The translations under genes and the position numbers were made by a program. This document shows, piece after piece, positions 8,611 to 17,315 of a stretch of DNA of 64,000 nt (the first letter of the stretch is position 1; each line of letters opens with the position of its first letter). The DNA lies in NCBI GenBank assembly GCA_963658575.1, contig CAVKQB010000005.1, forward strand, positions 1 to 64,000, in the 5' to 3' direction. The DNA is from W0P28-013 sp963658575 (GTDB taxonomy: Bacteria; Bacteroidota; Bacteroidia; Bacteroidales; Paludibacteraceae). Below the pieces are notes generated by a model that was not told the DNA's origin, ran no database searches, and worked only from the letters and a program-made list of their open reading frames with translations.

Positions 8611-8904
8611 ATGAACCGCGAACATCAGCAAGCGACCGACGAATTTGAGGCAAAATTGGAGAGGCTCATATTCCTGTTCGAGAACGCCCAAAGCCGCGCC
8701 GATAAGTTGCAAAACGCGCTCGACGAGGCCAACGGCAAACTGATGGACGCACATCGGGAAATAGTCGAACTCCGCACGAAATACGAAAACCTGAAAATGG
8801 CACGCATGGTCGGATTCTCGGAAGAAGACAAGAAAAAAGCCTACCGACGCGTGTCGGGTTTTATGCGGAAAATTGACAGTTGTTTGGAATTGCTTAACGA
8901 TTGA
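8611..8904 (+). CDS. small coiled-coil protein upstream of ZapA (ZapB-like)
   Basis: A 97-residue, highly charged, helical protein. Residues 5-75 form a continuous heptad-rich coiled coil (FEAKLERLIFLFENAQ, then LQNALDEANGKLMDAHREI). I placed the start at 8611 because the promoter -7 box ends at 8587, so the longer frame from 8545 would start before transcription. It ends eight bases before zapA and is probably co-transcribed with it. The size, coiled coil and position fit a ZapB-like partner of ZapA at the division ring, but similarity to proteobacterial ZapB is not something I can confirm. Confidence 0.7.
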   Translation: MNREHQQATDEFEAKLERLIFLFENAQSRADKLQNALDEANGKLMDAHREIVELRTKYENLKMARMVGFSEEDKKKAYRRVSGFMRKIDSCLELLND

Positions 8905-8912
8905 CGCACTCC

Positions 8913-9209
8913 ATGACGCACACAGACAAACTTCAGATAACGCTATCGATAGCAGGCCGGCGCCTACACCTGACGATAGACCGCGACGAAGAATTCGTCT
9001 TCCGCGAGGCAGCGCGAAAATTGAGCAACCGAATAGATTATTTGTACAAAGCATACCCAAAGGCCGACTACGCCTCGATTCTCACCGTAGCAGCACTCGA
9101 AAAAGCCATCGACTGCGAAAAAGGAATCGGCAACCACGAAAGCATGCCTTTGCGAAGCAAAATAAACGAGTGGTCGGCACTTATCGACCGCGTACTCGCC
9201 AACGAATAA
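8913..9209 (+). CDS. zapA: cell division protein ZapA
   Basis: A 98-residue protein of the ZapA family, which bundles FtsZ protofilaments at mid-cell. The N-terminal beta segment (KLQITLSIAGRRLHLTIDRDEEFVFREAARKLSNRI) followed by a long helix (SILTVAALEKAIDCEK) is the ZapA layout. I chose the ATG at 8913 over a TTG at 8901 that overlaps the preceding gene's stop. It forms a small unit with the upstream coiled-coil gene and is followed 150 bases later by RNase Y, an arrangement common in Bacteroidota. Confidence 0.85.
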   Translation: MTHTDKLQITLSIAGRRLHLTIDRDEEFVFREAARKLSNRIDYLYKAYPKADYASILTVAALEKAIDCEKGIGNHESMPLRSKINEWSALIDRVLANE

Positions 9210-9360
9210 TCGCCCTGCCTTCGGGCAATCCTGCCATTTTCCACACATAAGCCACCCAAAAAGGCCGACCATTTCGCCGCGAAAAGTATTCGACGACGCA
9301 CCCTATTTTATGCACAAAAACAGAGAAAAAACATACGAACACTAAAAAACACGAAAAATT

Positions 9361-10944
9361 ATGAACATCACACTATTTATTATCATCGCCGTAGCGGCAC
9401 TTGCTGGCGGCGGCGCACTCGGCTGGCTCATCACGCACATCAGCGTGAAAGGACGCGTGCAAAAAACACTGAAACAGGCCGAAAAAGATGCCGAAGAGTT
9501 GAAGCGCAACAAGATGCTCGAAGCCAAAGAAAAATTCCTGAACCTGAAATCGGACTTCGAAAAAGAGGTGGCCGACCGCAACGCCAAAGTGCAAGAGATG
9601 GAAAACCGCGCCAAACAGGCCGAATCGCGCATACAACAACGCGAACAAAGCCTGAACCAACGCCAAAACGAGCTGAATCAACGCCAAGGCGAACTGCAAC
9701 GGCGCAACAACGAAATCGACGCCATCAAAGAGAACCTCGACAAGCAACTGCAACTCGTCGACGAGAAAAAACAGGAACTCGAACGGCTGCACTTCCAAGC
9801 CACCGAAAAACTGTCGGCCATATCGGGACTTTCGGTCGAACAGGCCAAAGCGCAACTCGTCGAAAACATCAAAGACGAAGCCAAAACCGATGCCATGGCA
9901 TACGTGAACGAAATGATGGAAGAGGCCAAAATGACGGCCAACAAAGAGGCTAAACGCATCATCATACAAACGATACAACGCGTAGCCACCGAAACCGCCA
10001 TCGAAAACTCGGTTACCGTGTTCCACCTCGAATCGGACGAAGTGAAAGGCCGCATTATCGGCCGCGAAGGGCGCAACATACGCGCACTCGAAGCCGCCAC
10101 TGGCGTGGAAATCATCGTCGACGACACACCCGATGCCATCGTACTTTCGGGCTTCGACCCCGTGCGCCGCGAGATAGCACGCTTGGCTCTGCACCAATTG
10201 GTTCAAGACGGACGCATACACCCTGCACGCATCGAAGAGGTGGTAGCCAAAACACGCAAACAGGTCGAAGAGGAGATTGCCGAAGTGGGCAAACGCACCA
10301 CCATCGACCTCGGCATACACGGCCTGCACCCCGACCTTATCCGCCTAATCGGCAAGATGAAATACCGCTCGTCGTACGGACAAAACCTGCTGCAACACGC
10401 ACGCGAAACCGCCAACCTCTGCGCCGTGATGGCCGCCGAACTCGGACTGAATCCGCAGAAAGCCAAACGCGCCGGCCTGCTGCACGACATAGGCAAAGTG
10501 CCCGACGACCAACCCGAACTGCCACACGCCATCTTGGGCATGAACTTGGCCGAAAAGTACAAGGAGAAACCCGACATCTGCAACGCCATCGGCGCACACC
10601 ACGACGAGGTGGAGATGACCTCGCTCATCGCGCCCATCGTGCAAATATGCGATGCCATATCGGGCGCACGCCCTGGCGCACGCCGCGAGATAGTGGAGGC
10701 CTACATCAAACGCTTGAACGACCTCGAAAAACTTGCGCTCTCCTACCCCGGCGTGGTGAAAACCTATGCCATACAAGCCGGCCGCGAACTGCGCGTCATC
10801 GTGGGTGCCGACCGCGTGGACGACAAAGCCGTGGAGACACTCTCGTACGACATCGCCAAGAAGATTCAGGACGAGATGACCTACCCCGGCCAAGTGAAAA
10901 TCACCGTGATACGCGAAACACGCGCCGTAAGTTACGCCAAATAA
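9361..10944 (+). CDS. rny: ribonuclease Y
   Basis: A 527-residue membrane-anchored endoribonuclease that starts mRNA decay. In order: an N-terminal transmembrane helix (about residues 2-20, FIIIAVAALAGGGALGWLI), a long charged coiled coil (about 30-200), a KH RNA-binding domain with GRIIGREGRNIRALEAATG near residue 229, and an HD phosphohydrolase domain with the metal motif LLHDIGKVPD near residue 378. Length and order are normal for the family. It starts at an ATG after an A-rich leader and ends just before a strong bidirectional hairpin shared with the convergent dnd operon. Confidence 0.96.
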   Translation: MNITLFIIIAVAALAGGGALGWLITHISVKGRVQKTLKQAEKDAEELKRNKMLEAKEKFLNLKSDFEKEVADRNAKVQEMENRAKQAESRIQQREQSLNQRQNELNQRQGELQRRNNEIDAIKENLDKQLQLVDEKKQELERLHFQATEKLSAISGLSVEQAKAQLVENIKDEAKTDAMAYVNEMMEEAKMTANKEAKRIIIQTIQRVATETAIENSVTVFHLESDEVKGRIIGREGRNIRALEAATGVEIIVDDTPDAIVLSGFDPVRREIARLALHQLVQDGRIHPARIEEVVAKTRKQVEEEIAEVGKRTTIDLGIHGLHPDLIRLIGKMKYRSSYGQNLLQHARETANLCAVMAAELGLNPQKAKRAGLLHDIGKVPDDQPELPHAILGMNLAEKYKEKPDICNAIGAHHDEVEMTSLIAPIVQICDAISGARPGARREIVEAYIKRLNDLEKLALSYPGVVKTYAIQAGRELRVIVGADRVDDKAVETLSYDIAKKIQDEMTYPGQVKITVIRETRAVSYAK

Positions 10945-10956
10945 AAACGCTGACAA

Positions 10957-10999
10957 AAAAACGGAATCGGGCTGCAAACATTGCAGCCCGATTTTTTCA
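10957..10999. terminator. bidirectional terminator between rny and the dnd operon
   Basis: A perfect 13-bp stem, AATCGGGCTGCAA (10965-10977), loop ACA, TTGCAGCCCGATT (10981-10993). On the plus strand it runs into a T tract (TTTTTT). On the minus strand the stem is followed by CCG and seven T. It can end transcription of both convergent units. Confidence 0.9.
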
Positions 11000-11020
11000 C
11001 GCGCATCTTCGCGCATCGTT

Positions 11021-12604
11021 TTATTGCCATTGACCTTTCTGCCAATATTGATTTACACAAAACAATTCTCCTTTGGGAAACTCCTTAATATTGGATATTG
11101 CTTGTCCTTTCTGTATTTTTTCCAAACTACGATAAGCCTTGGCACCATCTTTATCCGTCAGCCCCAAGAATCTATTTATTGGCCTCACATTATTTTTATC
11201 CTTTATATCAAGCAAAAAAGCAATTTCGCACATTGATGAAAAGTCGAACCCTTTTTGATTATATTCCTCTATACCTTGGGACAACAACACAATGGAAACC
11301 CCTTTTGAACGTATCTCACGCAGCATTTTTTCCAATATTTCCTCATATCTCTTTTCCTTGAACAATACATGCGCCTCATCAATCAATATCACATAGCGCA
11401 ATGCCTTGATATTGTCTTCAGTAGGAGTATTATCCATATTCATAAACACATTGTACATATAGTTGATAATCAAAAATAAAGACGTGAAGCGCACAGGGAT
11501 GGGAAGATCGCCCGACAAAGAAAGATACAAATTTTTATTCAGAAAGTTCGATTCGTTTTTTTTGTCGTCTACAAAAATTTTATAACGGCTCAAGTCATCC
11601 ATTATTTCGGTCAGGCTATCCTGCTTGTCATATATTTCCAATAACCTTTCGTTAATTTGCGAAATTGTAGGATAAACGCCGCCACGCGCTTCCATAAAAG
11701 CGGCAGCAGTAGCATCCCGAAGCCTTCCCTTTTGTTTTGGCCCCAAATTCAGCGAACATTTGCAGACAATATCCACAAATTTGTCGATGCCCATATTTTT
11801 GTTTTGCTCATTCACATTATCAATGAAAGTGAGTGGATTTATCGGAAACGGCGTATTAGGTACATCAATAAACTCGGTTTTCGTGTCATTGAAAAATTTT
11901 TCATAGGTCATCACATCATCCTGCTTCAACCCCTTAAAATCCAAATAAATATAGTTTACATGCCCATTCGACTTCTCATAGATTTGCGAAATAACGTCTT
12001 TGGCGAATTCAGTTTTTCCAGTTCCCGAATTTCCGGCGACAGCAATATGGCAATTATTATATAGCGTACTGTCATTCATGCTTAAATAAACAGGGGCGTT
12101 GTTTCCAATGGTTCGACCAACCTCCAATTTGATAAGGTTTGAAAAATAGGCTTTTTTAACATTTTGATTGTTGTTTCTCACATGGCCATTCGGAACATCC
12201 ACATCAACCAAATGTTGGATACCCTTTTCTATATACTCGTTCAAGAAATCAAAGAAAGTATATTCGTTGCTTTCGAAAATTTTATCCAACAATGACAAAC
12301 CATCGTCAATGTGCATTTTAATGTATTTCGGGATGCTGTCGTCCGTTTTGTAAACGCCATAATATTGACATATCAATGCGATATAAAAATCTCGATATTG
12401 TGGGTCAAATAATATATGTTCCTTGTATTCCTTGCCCTTGGAATCCGCCGCATCATTGACATTGAACTTTTTCCCCTGTTGCAAAGAATAGGCCAACGCT
12501 ATGCGGGCGATCACATTCTCTGCTATATTTTCTCCCAATTTTGGAGTAAGGCGACGGATTATTTCCTGACTCGCTTCTGACGTTTTGATGTTAATTTGCG
12601 CCAT
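11021..12604 (-). CDS. dndE: DndE domain fused to a HerA/FtsK-type ATPase
   Basis: A 527-residue two-part protein. Residues 1 to about 125 read as a DndE domain, the nicked-DNA-binding partner in phosphorothioation: a ribbon/helix start (INIKTSEASQEIIRRLTPKL), IARIALAYSLQQGK, and the family-ending MHIDDGLSLL helix. The rest is a HerA/FtsK-like ATPase with Walker A GNSGTGKT at 191-198 and Walker B VILIDEAH at 405-412, plus a sensor-like SIVLLSQG. DndE is normally a stand-alone protein of 110-130 residues, so this is a fusion. Its start overlaps the dndD end by 14 bases. Composition is A+T-rich, suggesting transfer. The DndE reading rests on motif recognition plus the dndC/dndD context. The alternative is a HerA ATPase with an unrelated N-domain. 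Confidence 0.8.
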   Translation of the reverse strand: MAQINIKTSEASQEIIRRLTPKLGENIAENVIARIALAYSLQQGKKFNVNDAADSKGKEYKEHILFDPQYRDFYIALICQYYGVYKTDDSIPKYIKMHIDDGLSLLDKIFESNEYTFFDFLNEYIEKGIQHLVDVDVPNGHVRNNNQNVKKAYFSNLIKLEVGRTIGNNAPVYLSMNDSTLYNNCHIAVAGNSGTGKTEFAKDVISQIYEKSNGHVNYIYLDFKGLKQDDVMTYEKFFNDTKTEFIDVPNTPFPINPLTFIDNVNEQNKNMGIDKFVDIVCKCSLNLGPKQKGRLRDATAAAFMEARGGVYPTISQINERLLEIYDKQDSLTEIMDDLSRYKIFVDDKKNESNFLNKNLYLSLSGDLPIPVRFTSLFLIINYMYNVFMNMDNTPTEDNIKALRYVILIDEAHVLFKEKRYEEILEKMLREIRSKGVSIVLLSQGIEEYNQKGFDFSSMCEIAFLLDIKDKNNVRPINRFLGLTDKDGAKAYRSLEKIQKGQAISNIKEFPKGELFCVNQYWQKGQWQ

Positions 12605-14705
12605 GACTAATTTGATTGTATGTTGTGAATAAATTTGACGGTTCCGTTTCCATAAATTCAGAACTATCTGTTGTTGTATTGTTAATTAAAAATGCCCGAC
12701 AAACCTTTGGTTGGAGCAACCGATATTCTTCTTCCGTTAATTCCTTATATAATAATGGCAAAATGACCACTTGTTTGGCAACGTTAGGATAGAAATGCCT
12801 AATGATATTCTCTGCATGTTGTTTGTCAAACTTCTGCATAGGAGAGTCAATAAATACAGGAAAATCTATTTCAGATTCGGACACCAACGAATTTAACAAA
12901 GCCGAGGCATATAGTTGCCTTTCGCCCATAGATAAACCACTTTTGTTTATTTCTTCATCATTTGCTCCATACAAAACAATATCGATGTCTTCGCTTGACA
13001 TTATATCTACATCTATGCGTTGAACAAAATCCTTCTTATGCAATAATTGCGTAAGGGATTCTAACATTTTTGCCTGCAGCGACTCTTTCTTTTGATTCTT
13101 GAACTTCGTAATAAACTCGGCAAGTATATCAATAAGTTCTTTCGTTTTTTGTGCCTTTTCCGAATATTGCGTCGAATCGTCGATTTTTTTACGAATGGCC
13201 GTTTGCTCTTGACGAAGTTTCTTCAAATTTTCTTTCAATTCGTCGATTTTTCGATTTAGACTTCCTATTTTCTCTGCCTCTTCTCTAATTAAGCCATCAA
13301 AACTATCTTTTTGATCTCTCAAATCCTTTATACGGCCATCTTGTGCATTCCGCTCGGCATCGCGGATTTTGCGGCTGATGACTGCAAGTTGGTTTCTTAT
13401 GCCCATATATTCCGTATTAAGTTTTTCAAATCTGTATTTGAAGTCATTTTTAATTGACGATACAAGTTGATTGAAGTCATGGATTTGATTTTCAGAAAAG
13501 TCGTGCAAAACTTTCAAATTTTCATCTATTTCTATGGCATCTGAGAAATATTTGATGATTGCCTCTCTAATTTGTTCGCGATAGAAATCGGCGACCTTAA
13601 CATCTACCGTAAAGTTTCGGCGGCATCTTTCGTCGTCAATATCTTGTCTGATTCTGTCAATCTTTTCCCCTATATCCTCTTGTTTGAATTTTTGTTCGGA
13701 CAAAATTCGCTCATTTTCAAGTTGTTCCGTGACATTCGCCAAGATTTCACCCGTCAAAGCAAACGGGATGTAATTAAAGCTTTCTTTTAATGCATTTTGT
13801 ATATCCTTCTTTTGCTGTTCCAATTTGTTCTTTTCATCATTAAGTTGGCGCAATTCTTCTACACTCATTTTATCTCCAGCCCTTACAAGCCTTATTGAAA
13901 GTTCGTCCGAAATGTGCCTGTGCCGAGAAATTTGTTCATCTAATTTTTCAATTTCTTGGTCGGTTTCCTGAATTTCCAATTCCGTATTTTTAATATCGGT
14001 TTCTAACTGGTTAAGTTGTCGTTTGTCATTTGTTTGCGCCGATTTCTTACGATATTCATCCTGTTTTTCCTCAAGATTATCCTTAAGTATTTCGTATTTC
14101 TGTATTCCCAACACTTCCGAATAGGCTTGGCTTAATTGTTGCCGTTGTTCTTTTTGATTGTTGTTTGCGGCCAAGGCGGTTATTTTCTCCGCATCAAAAA
14201 AGAAAAATTTAGCGATGGCAATAGGCAAAATATAATCTCGGATAAAAATCTCTTCTCCTTTTTTGTTATCTTGTGAAAGATTATCTATCAATTCTTGCGC
14301 ATAACCATCCAACAACACTTCAATTTTATCAGAAGTTCCTGTTATCGTATCGTAACTGCGTTTTATGGAAACATCACAGAGAACACCCTGTATATTAACT
14401 TCTGAGAACAGAATCTTTACATAGAAGTTGTGCTCTCCTTCCGCAGCTGCCTTACGGTTCATGCAGTCTGCTATATAGCGCGTATAGTTGCCTTGTTCGG
14501 TGATTTCGTTTTTATATATAGCATCGACTTGCTCCATGTTTTTGCCATACAAACACCAAACCAGCGACATAAGGAATGTTGTTTTCCCAAAACCGTTTTG
14601 CCCACTTAAAATAACAATGTTTTTATCGTTCTCGGGCATCAACGAAATTCGATTAACGCCCTTATAAATGCGAAAGTTGTTTAGTTCTATTTCTTTGATA
14701 CGCAT
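12591..14705 (-). CDS. dndD: DNA sulfur modification protein DndD (SMC/RecF-like ATPase)
   Basis: A 704-residue ABC/SMC-type ATPase. Walker A is GQNGFGKTTF near residues 35-44. A hallmark FFFDAEKI segment lies near 180, and long coiled coils span about 200-300 and 440-540. The C-terminal signature LSMGERQLYASALLNSLVSE is followed by Walker B FPVFIDSPMQKFDKQHAE. DndD hydrolyses ATP to support DndCDE in replacing a non-bridging backbone oxygen with sulfur. It sits between dndC (17 bases upstream) and the dndE fusion (14-base overlap), the usual C-D-E order. Base composition is A+T-rich like the rest of the cassette. Confidence 0.9.
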   Translation of the reverse strand: MRIKEIELNNFRIYKGVNRISLMPENDKNIVILSGQNGFGKTTFLMSLVWCLYGKNMEQVDAIYKNEITEQGNYTRYIADCMNRKAAAEGEHNFYVKILFSEVNIQGVLCDVSIKRSYDTITGTSDKIEVLLDGYAQELIDNLSQDNKKGEEIFIRDYILPIAIAKFFFFDAEKITALAANNNQKEQRQQLSQAYSEVLGIQKYEILKDNLEEKQDEYRKKSAQTNDKRQLNQLETDIKNTELEIQETDQEIEKLDEQISRHRHISDELSIRLVRAGDKMSVEELRQLNDEKNKLEQQKKDIQNALKESFNYIPFALTGEILANVTEQLENERILSEQKFKQEDIGEKIDRIRQDIDDERCRRNFTVDVKVADFYREQIREAIIKYFSDAIEIDENLKVLHDFSENQIHDFNQLVSSIKNDFKYRFEKLNTEYMGIRNQLAVISRKIRDAERNAQDGRIKDLRDQKDSFDGLIREEAEKIGSLNRKIDELKENLKKLRQEQTAIRKKIDDSTQYSEKAQKTKELIDILAEFITKFKNQKKESLQAKMLESLTQLLHKKDFVQRIDVDIMSSEDIDIVLYGANDEEINKSGLSMGERQLYASALLNSLVSESEIDFPVFIDSPMQKFDKQHAENIIRHFYPNVAKQVVILPLLYKELTEEEYRLLQPKVCRAFLINNTTTDSSEFMETEPSNLFTTYNQISHGAN

Positions 14706-14722
14706 TACGTTTCCTCCCCTTA

Positions 14723-16075
14723 TTATAAGTATTTTTCTATAACCTGTTCCATCTCATCCTTTAGACCGCGTTTGCGATTCAGAAGTGCTTTTTGTTTCTG
14801 TAATTCAAGCAGTGCTTGAATCAAGTCAAAATCTTGACCATCCGCAGGACAAACGGATTTCAACAATTCGGTTTCTTTTTGCAATTTTTCCGTTAAGTTT
14901 TTCATGTCCAATTCTTTATTATAAACATTATTGTAAATTTCCGAAACGGTTTGGTAGTTCAATAATTCTCTACCCTTTTTACTTGACATCGCCAAATCAC
15001 GCCTCCAAATCACTTGAATGGCAATAAGTTCTTGATTACTTATCAACTCGACACTGGAATGCGTTTGCTGAATGGCGTATTGAGCCATCAATAACTGTTT
15101 AAGCAATCGTTCCCGATATTCGTGCGTGTAATTTCCTTGGTTGTGTCCATCTTCTGTAACAGCCTTTTGCCCGTTACGGCGTGTCTGCATACGATTATTT
15201 GACACATTACGCTCCTCAAACATACTCTGCCGCAAATCCAATAATGGCTTTAACCATTCCTGTCCCCTTTCGACCAAAGCCGTTAATGATTTATCCTCGT
15301 TCACTACCGTACATGTCCAACAGCCAAAGCGACTTTGTCCACATGATCCATGGCTCTTGTCTGTAACCATAGTCGGACACTCATAATCATCTGCACTTGC
15401 ATCTAAATAGATTTGGAATAATTTAGAATTATCCGCACCCCACGGCGAAGTCATTGCATTTATGATATACCAAACTTCTTCCAGCATCAAATCTTTAATC
15501 GGTGCGTAAACAAATGTATTGTAATGATGGGGATGTTTGGAAAGCCGTTTTCCTCTGATTTCGTGTTTTTTGATAGACCTTGCCCTTGTTGCACTCTCTG
15601 CGCTCCGTGTACCAATTAAAATAATGGCCTCTCCATTGGCCGTTACTTGTTCAACAATAAAACGGGAAGTCGGTTTTATTTTCATCTTATCGGTACACCA
15701 ACGAAACGTATTGTTTGGTACGGGATAGCCTCTGCCAATAACATTAACCCAAAAACTATCATCCAAACAAGGAATAGTCATATGCACCGTTACAGGCATA
15801 TTCTGCTGTACCGCCGCACCTTCAATTTTTTTCAACACATCCTTCACATATCCCTGAATAACAGGATTTTCAACAAGTGTGTCGTTACAGACGACATGTA
15901 TTTCTCGTTTACGCATCTCCGAAGGGATTTCGCTTACTGCGAGCCAAACCAATTGTAACAAGGCTGTAGAATCCTTGCCTCCGCTAAACCCAACAATCCA
16001 AGGTCGCCAATTATCATCAATCAAGTATTGATCTTTTATTTCTGAAATAATATAACTTATTCGTGTCATAAGCAT
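14723..16075 (-). CDS. dndC: DNA phosphorothioation sulfurtransferase DndC
   Basis: A 450-residue PP-loop/PAPS-reductase-like enzyme. The nucleotide loop SGGKDS is at residues 31-36. Iron-sulfur cysteines are visible in RWCTDKMKIKPTSRF and in the QSRFGCWTCTVVNEDKS motif. DndC binds an [4Fe-4S] cluster, adenylates DNA and passes sulfur from a cysteine desulfurase (DndA or a housekeeping IscS, not in this window). It opens the operon. The ATG at 16075 lies 28 bases after the U tract of the structured leader; an ATG two codons later is also possible. No dndB lies next to it. Confidence 0.93.
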   Translation of the reverse strand: MLMTRISYIISEIKDQYLIDDNWRPWIVGFSGGKDSTALLQLVWLAVSEIPSEMRKREIHVVCNDTLVENPVIQGYVKDVLKKIEGAAVQQNMPVTVHMTIPCLDDSFWVNVIGRGYPVPNNTFRWCTDKMKIKPTSRFIVEQVTANGEAIILIGTRSAESATRARSIKKHEIRGKRLSKHPHHYNTFVYAPIKDLMLEEVWYIINAMTSPWGADNSKLFQIYLDASADDYECPTMVTDKSHGSCGQSRFGCWTCTVVNEDKSLTALVERGQEWLKPLLDLRQSMFEERNVSNNRMQTRRNGQKAVTEDGHNQGNYTHEYRERLLKQLLMAQYAIQQTHSSVELISNQELIAIQVIWRRDLAMSSKKGRELLNYQTVSEIYNNVYNKELDMKNLTEKLQKETELLKSVCPADGQDFDLIQALLELQKQKALLNRKRGLKDEMEQVIEKYL

Positions 16076-16103
16076 CTAATTTTGATTCAAAATTTTAACC
16101 AAC

Positions 16104-16199
16104 AAAAAAGGCATTCACTATTTTGTTCGTTACTTATTTAAGAAAGAAAGGTTCCGCCAAGAACCGCCGACGATAAATAAGTACAAAATAGTTCATGCC
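16104..16199 (-). terminator. intrinsic terminator closing leader copy 1
   Basis: Minus strand: GGCAT, tandem GA mismatch, ACTATTTTGT, ACTTATTTA (16199-16174) pairs with TAAATAAGT, a 5-nt bulge, ACAAAATAGT, GA, ATGCC (16140-16110), followed by T6 (16109-16104). The loop can form a small GGTTC/GAACC hairpin. This stem uses the 3' strand of the apical hairpin and the CTTATT strand, so it excludes the long hairpin. It lies 28 nt before dndC. Confidence 0.75.
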
Positions 16200-16303
16200 A
16201 CAATAGCGTGAACCTTTGCATGCTTATTCTCTCGTCATAAAACTTGGCGGATTTATCTTTCTGAGAATAAGAGCGTAAAGCCCAAATTATGAATATGTTA
16301 GTT
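16104..16303 (-). ncRNA. structured attenuator-like leader RNA of the dnd operon (copy 1)
   Basis: Read on the minus strand: box AACTAACATA (16303-16294), invariant GCTTTACGCTCTTATTCTC (16281-16263), then a long hairpin made of TCCGCCAAG/CTTGGCGGA (16251-16243 with 16161-16153), GACGA/TCGTC (16236-16232 with 16173-16169), AATAAG/CTTATT, and an apical GTTCACGC...GCATGAAC stem (16213-16191). An alternative fold pairs CTTATTCTC (16271-16263) with GAGAATAAG (16231-16223) and frees the terminator. A second copy with compensatory changes precedes the type III mod gene at 46198-46391. Function as a transcription attenuator is inference. Confidence 0.75.
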
Positions 16304-16368
16304 TAGTTTTTCGTTTTTTCTGCTATTCTGTTGATTTATTGTTTTACAAAAAATGCGTGCATTATCGG

Positions 16369-17190
16369 TTACTGCAACACCATATTATATAGTTGGCAGC
16401 CGGCAAAGGCATCAGGAGTGCAGGCGGGCGGCTCGGCGTCGGGGGCGAACAGGCCGTAGATGGTGCTTCCGCTACCCGACATGGCGGCATACGCTGCACC
16501 GCTGTCGTACAAACGCTGCTTGATGTCGGCCAGCACAGGGTGCCGCGCAAAGACATTCGCTTCGAAATCGTTGAATACGCCATTGCGCCATTCGGCCACG
16601 GGGCGTTGCAAGGCCTCGCGCAGCGGCACCGCCCAACGTTTGCAGGCAATGTGCGCATAGGCTTCGGCCGTAGCGACATGCACATCGGGTTTCACCAGCC
16701 AAATGTGCCAACCTGCCAACGGAAGCGCGATATCGGAAAAGCGGTCGCCGATGCCTTCGGCAAAAACGGGTTTGTTGCGCACGAAAAATGCGCAATCGGC
16801 ACCCAACTGCGCGGCGTAACGTTCGAGGCGGTCGTCCGTAAGCCCCAGACCGAACTGCGCATTGAGCAGTTTGAGCATGAAAGCCGCATCGCTCGAGCCG
16901 CCGCCCAAGCCAGCCCCCATCGGGATTTTTTTGAGCAACGCAATGGTCGCGTTCGGCAGGTCGAAATCGCGCTGCAGCAGACGGAACGCGCGCACAACCA
17001 GATTGTCGTCGCACGCGCCAGCGACAGGCGTGCCATAGGTGCGCAACGCAAGCGCATCGGCCGGCACAACTTCGAGTGCATCGCACAAGGCGATGGGATA
17101 GAACACCGTCTCGATGTCGTGGTAACCGTCGGCACGGCGCGCCACCACGTTCAAACCCAAGTTGATTTTAGCATTCGGAAAAACGACCAT
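16369..17190 (-). CDS. ispE: 4-diphosphocytidyl-2-C-methyl-D-erythritol kinase
   Basis: A 273-residue GHMP kinase of the methylerythritol phosphate pathway that phosphorylates CDP-ME in isoprenoid precursor synthesis. The N-terminal FPNAKINLGLNVVARRADGYHDIETV holds the catalytic lysine region. The ATP loop is PMGAGLGGGSSDAAF near residues 91-105, and the third GHMP motif is MSGSGSTIYGLF near 240. It is a complete housekeeping gene lying next to the A+T-rich dnd cassette, whose leader begins about 65 bases beyond its stop. It is divergent from the GT2 gene. Confidence 0.95.
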   Translation of the reverse strand: MVVFPNAKINLGLNVVARRADGYHDIETVFYPIALCDALEVVPADALALRTYGTPVAGACDDNLVVRAFRLLQRDFDLPNATIALLKKIPMGAGLGGGSSDAAFMLKLLNAQFGLGLTDDRLERYAAQLGADCAFFVRNKPVFAEGIGDRFSDIALPLAGWHIWLVKPDVHVATAEAYAHIACKRWAVPLREALQRPVAEWRNGVFNDFEANVFARHPVLADIKQRLYDSGAAYAAMSGSGSTIYGLFAPDAEPPACTPDAFAGCQLYNMVLQ

Positions 17191-17211
17191 CGTTCCGCCA
17201 CATTACATGTG

Positions 17212-17219
17212 CAAAGATA
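17212..17219 (-). promoter_or_regulatory. -7 box upstream of ispE
   Basis: TATCTTTG on the minus strand, 21 bases before the ispE ATG, matches TAnnTTTG. No TTTG is seen at the expected -33 spacing, so this is a partial promoter match. Confidence 0.4.
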
Positions 17220-17275
17220 GTGTTTTTGTTGATAACTTCCGCCCATTTTATCGCAAAAAATTCGCAGATAAAGTG

Positions 17276-17283
17276 TAATTTTG
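17276..17283 (+). promoter_or_regulatory. -7 box upstream of the GT2 gene
   Basis: TAATTTTG lies 32 bases before the ATG at 17316 and matches TAnnTTTG without a clear -33 TTTG. It supports the 17316 start over the longer frame beginning at 17220, which would start upstream of transcription. Confidence 0.4.
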
Positions 17284-17315
17284 TGGTTTCGGACACCAAC
17301 CGTCCGCCCAAAGAG

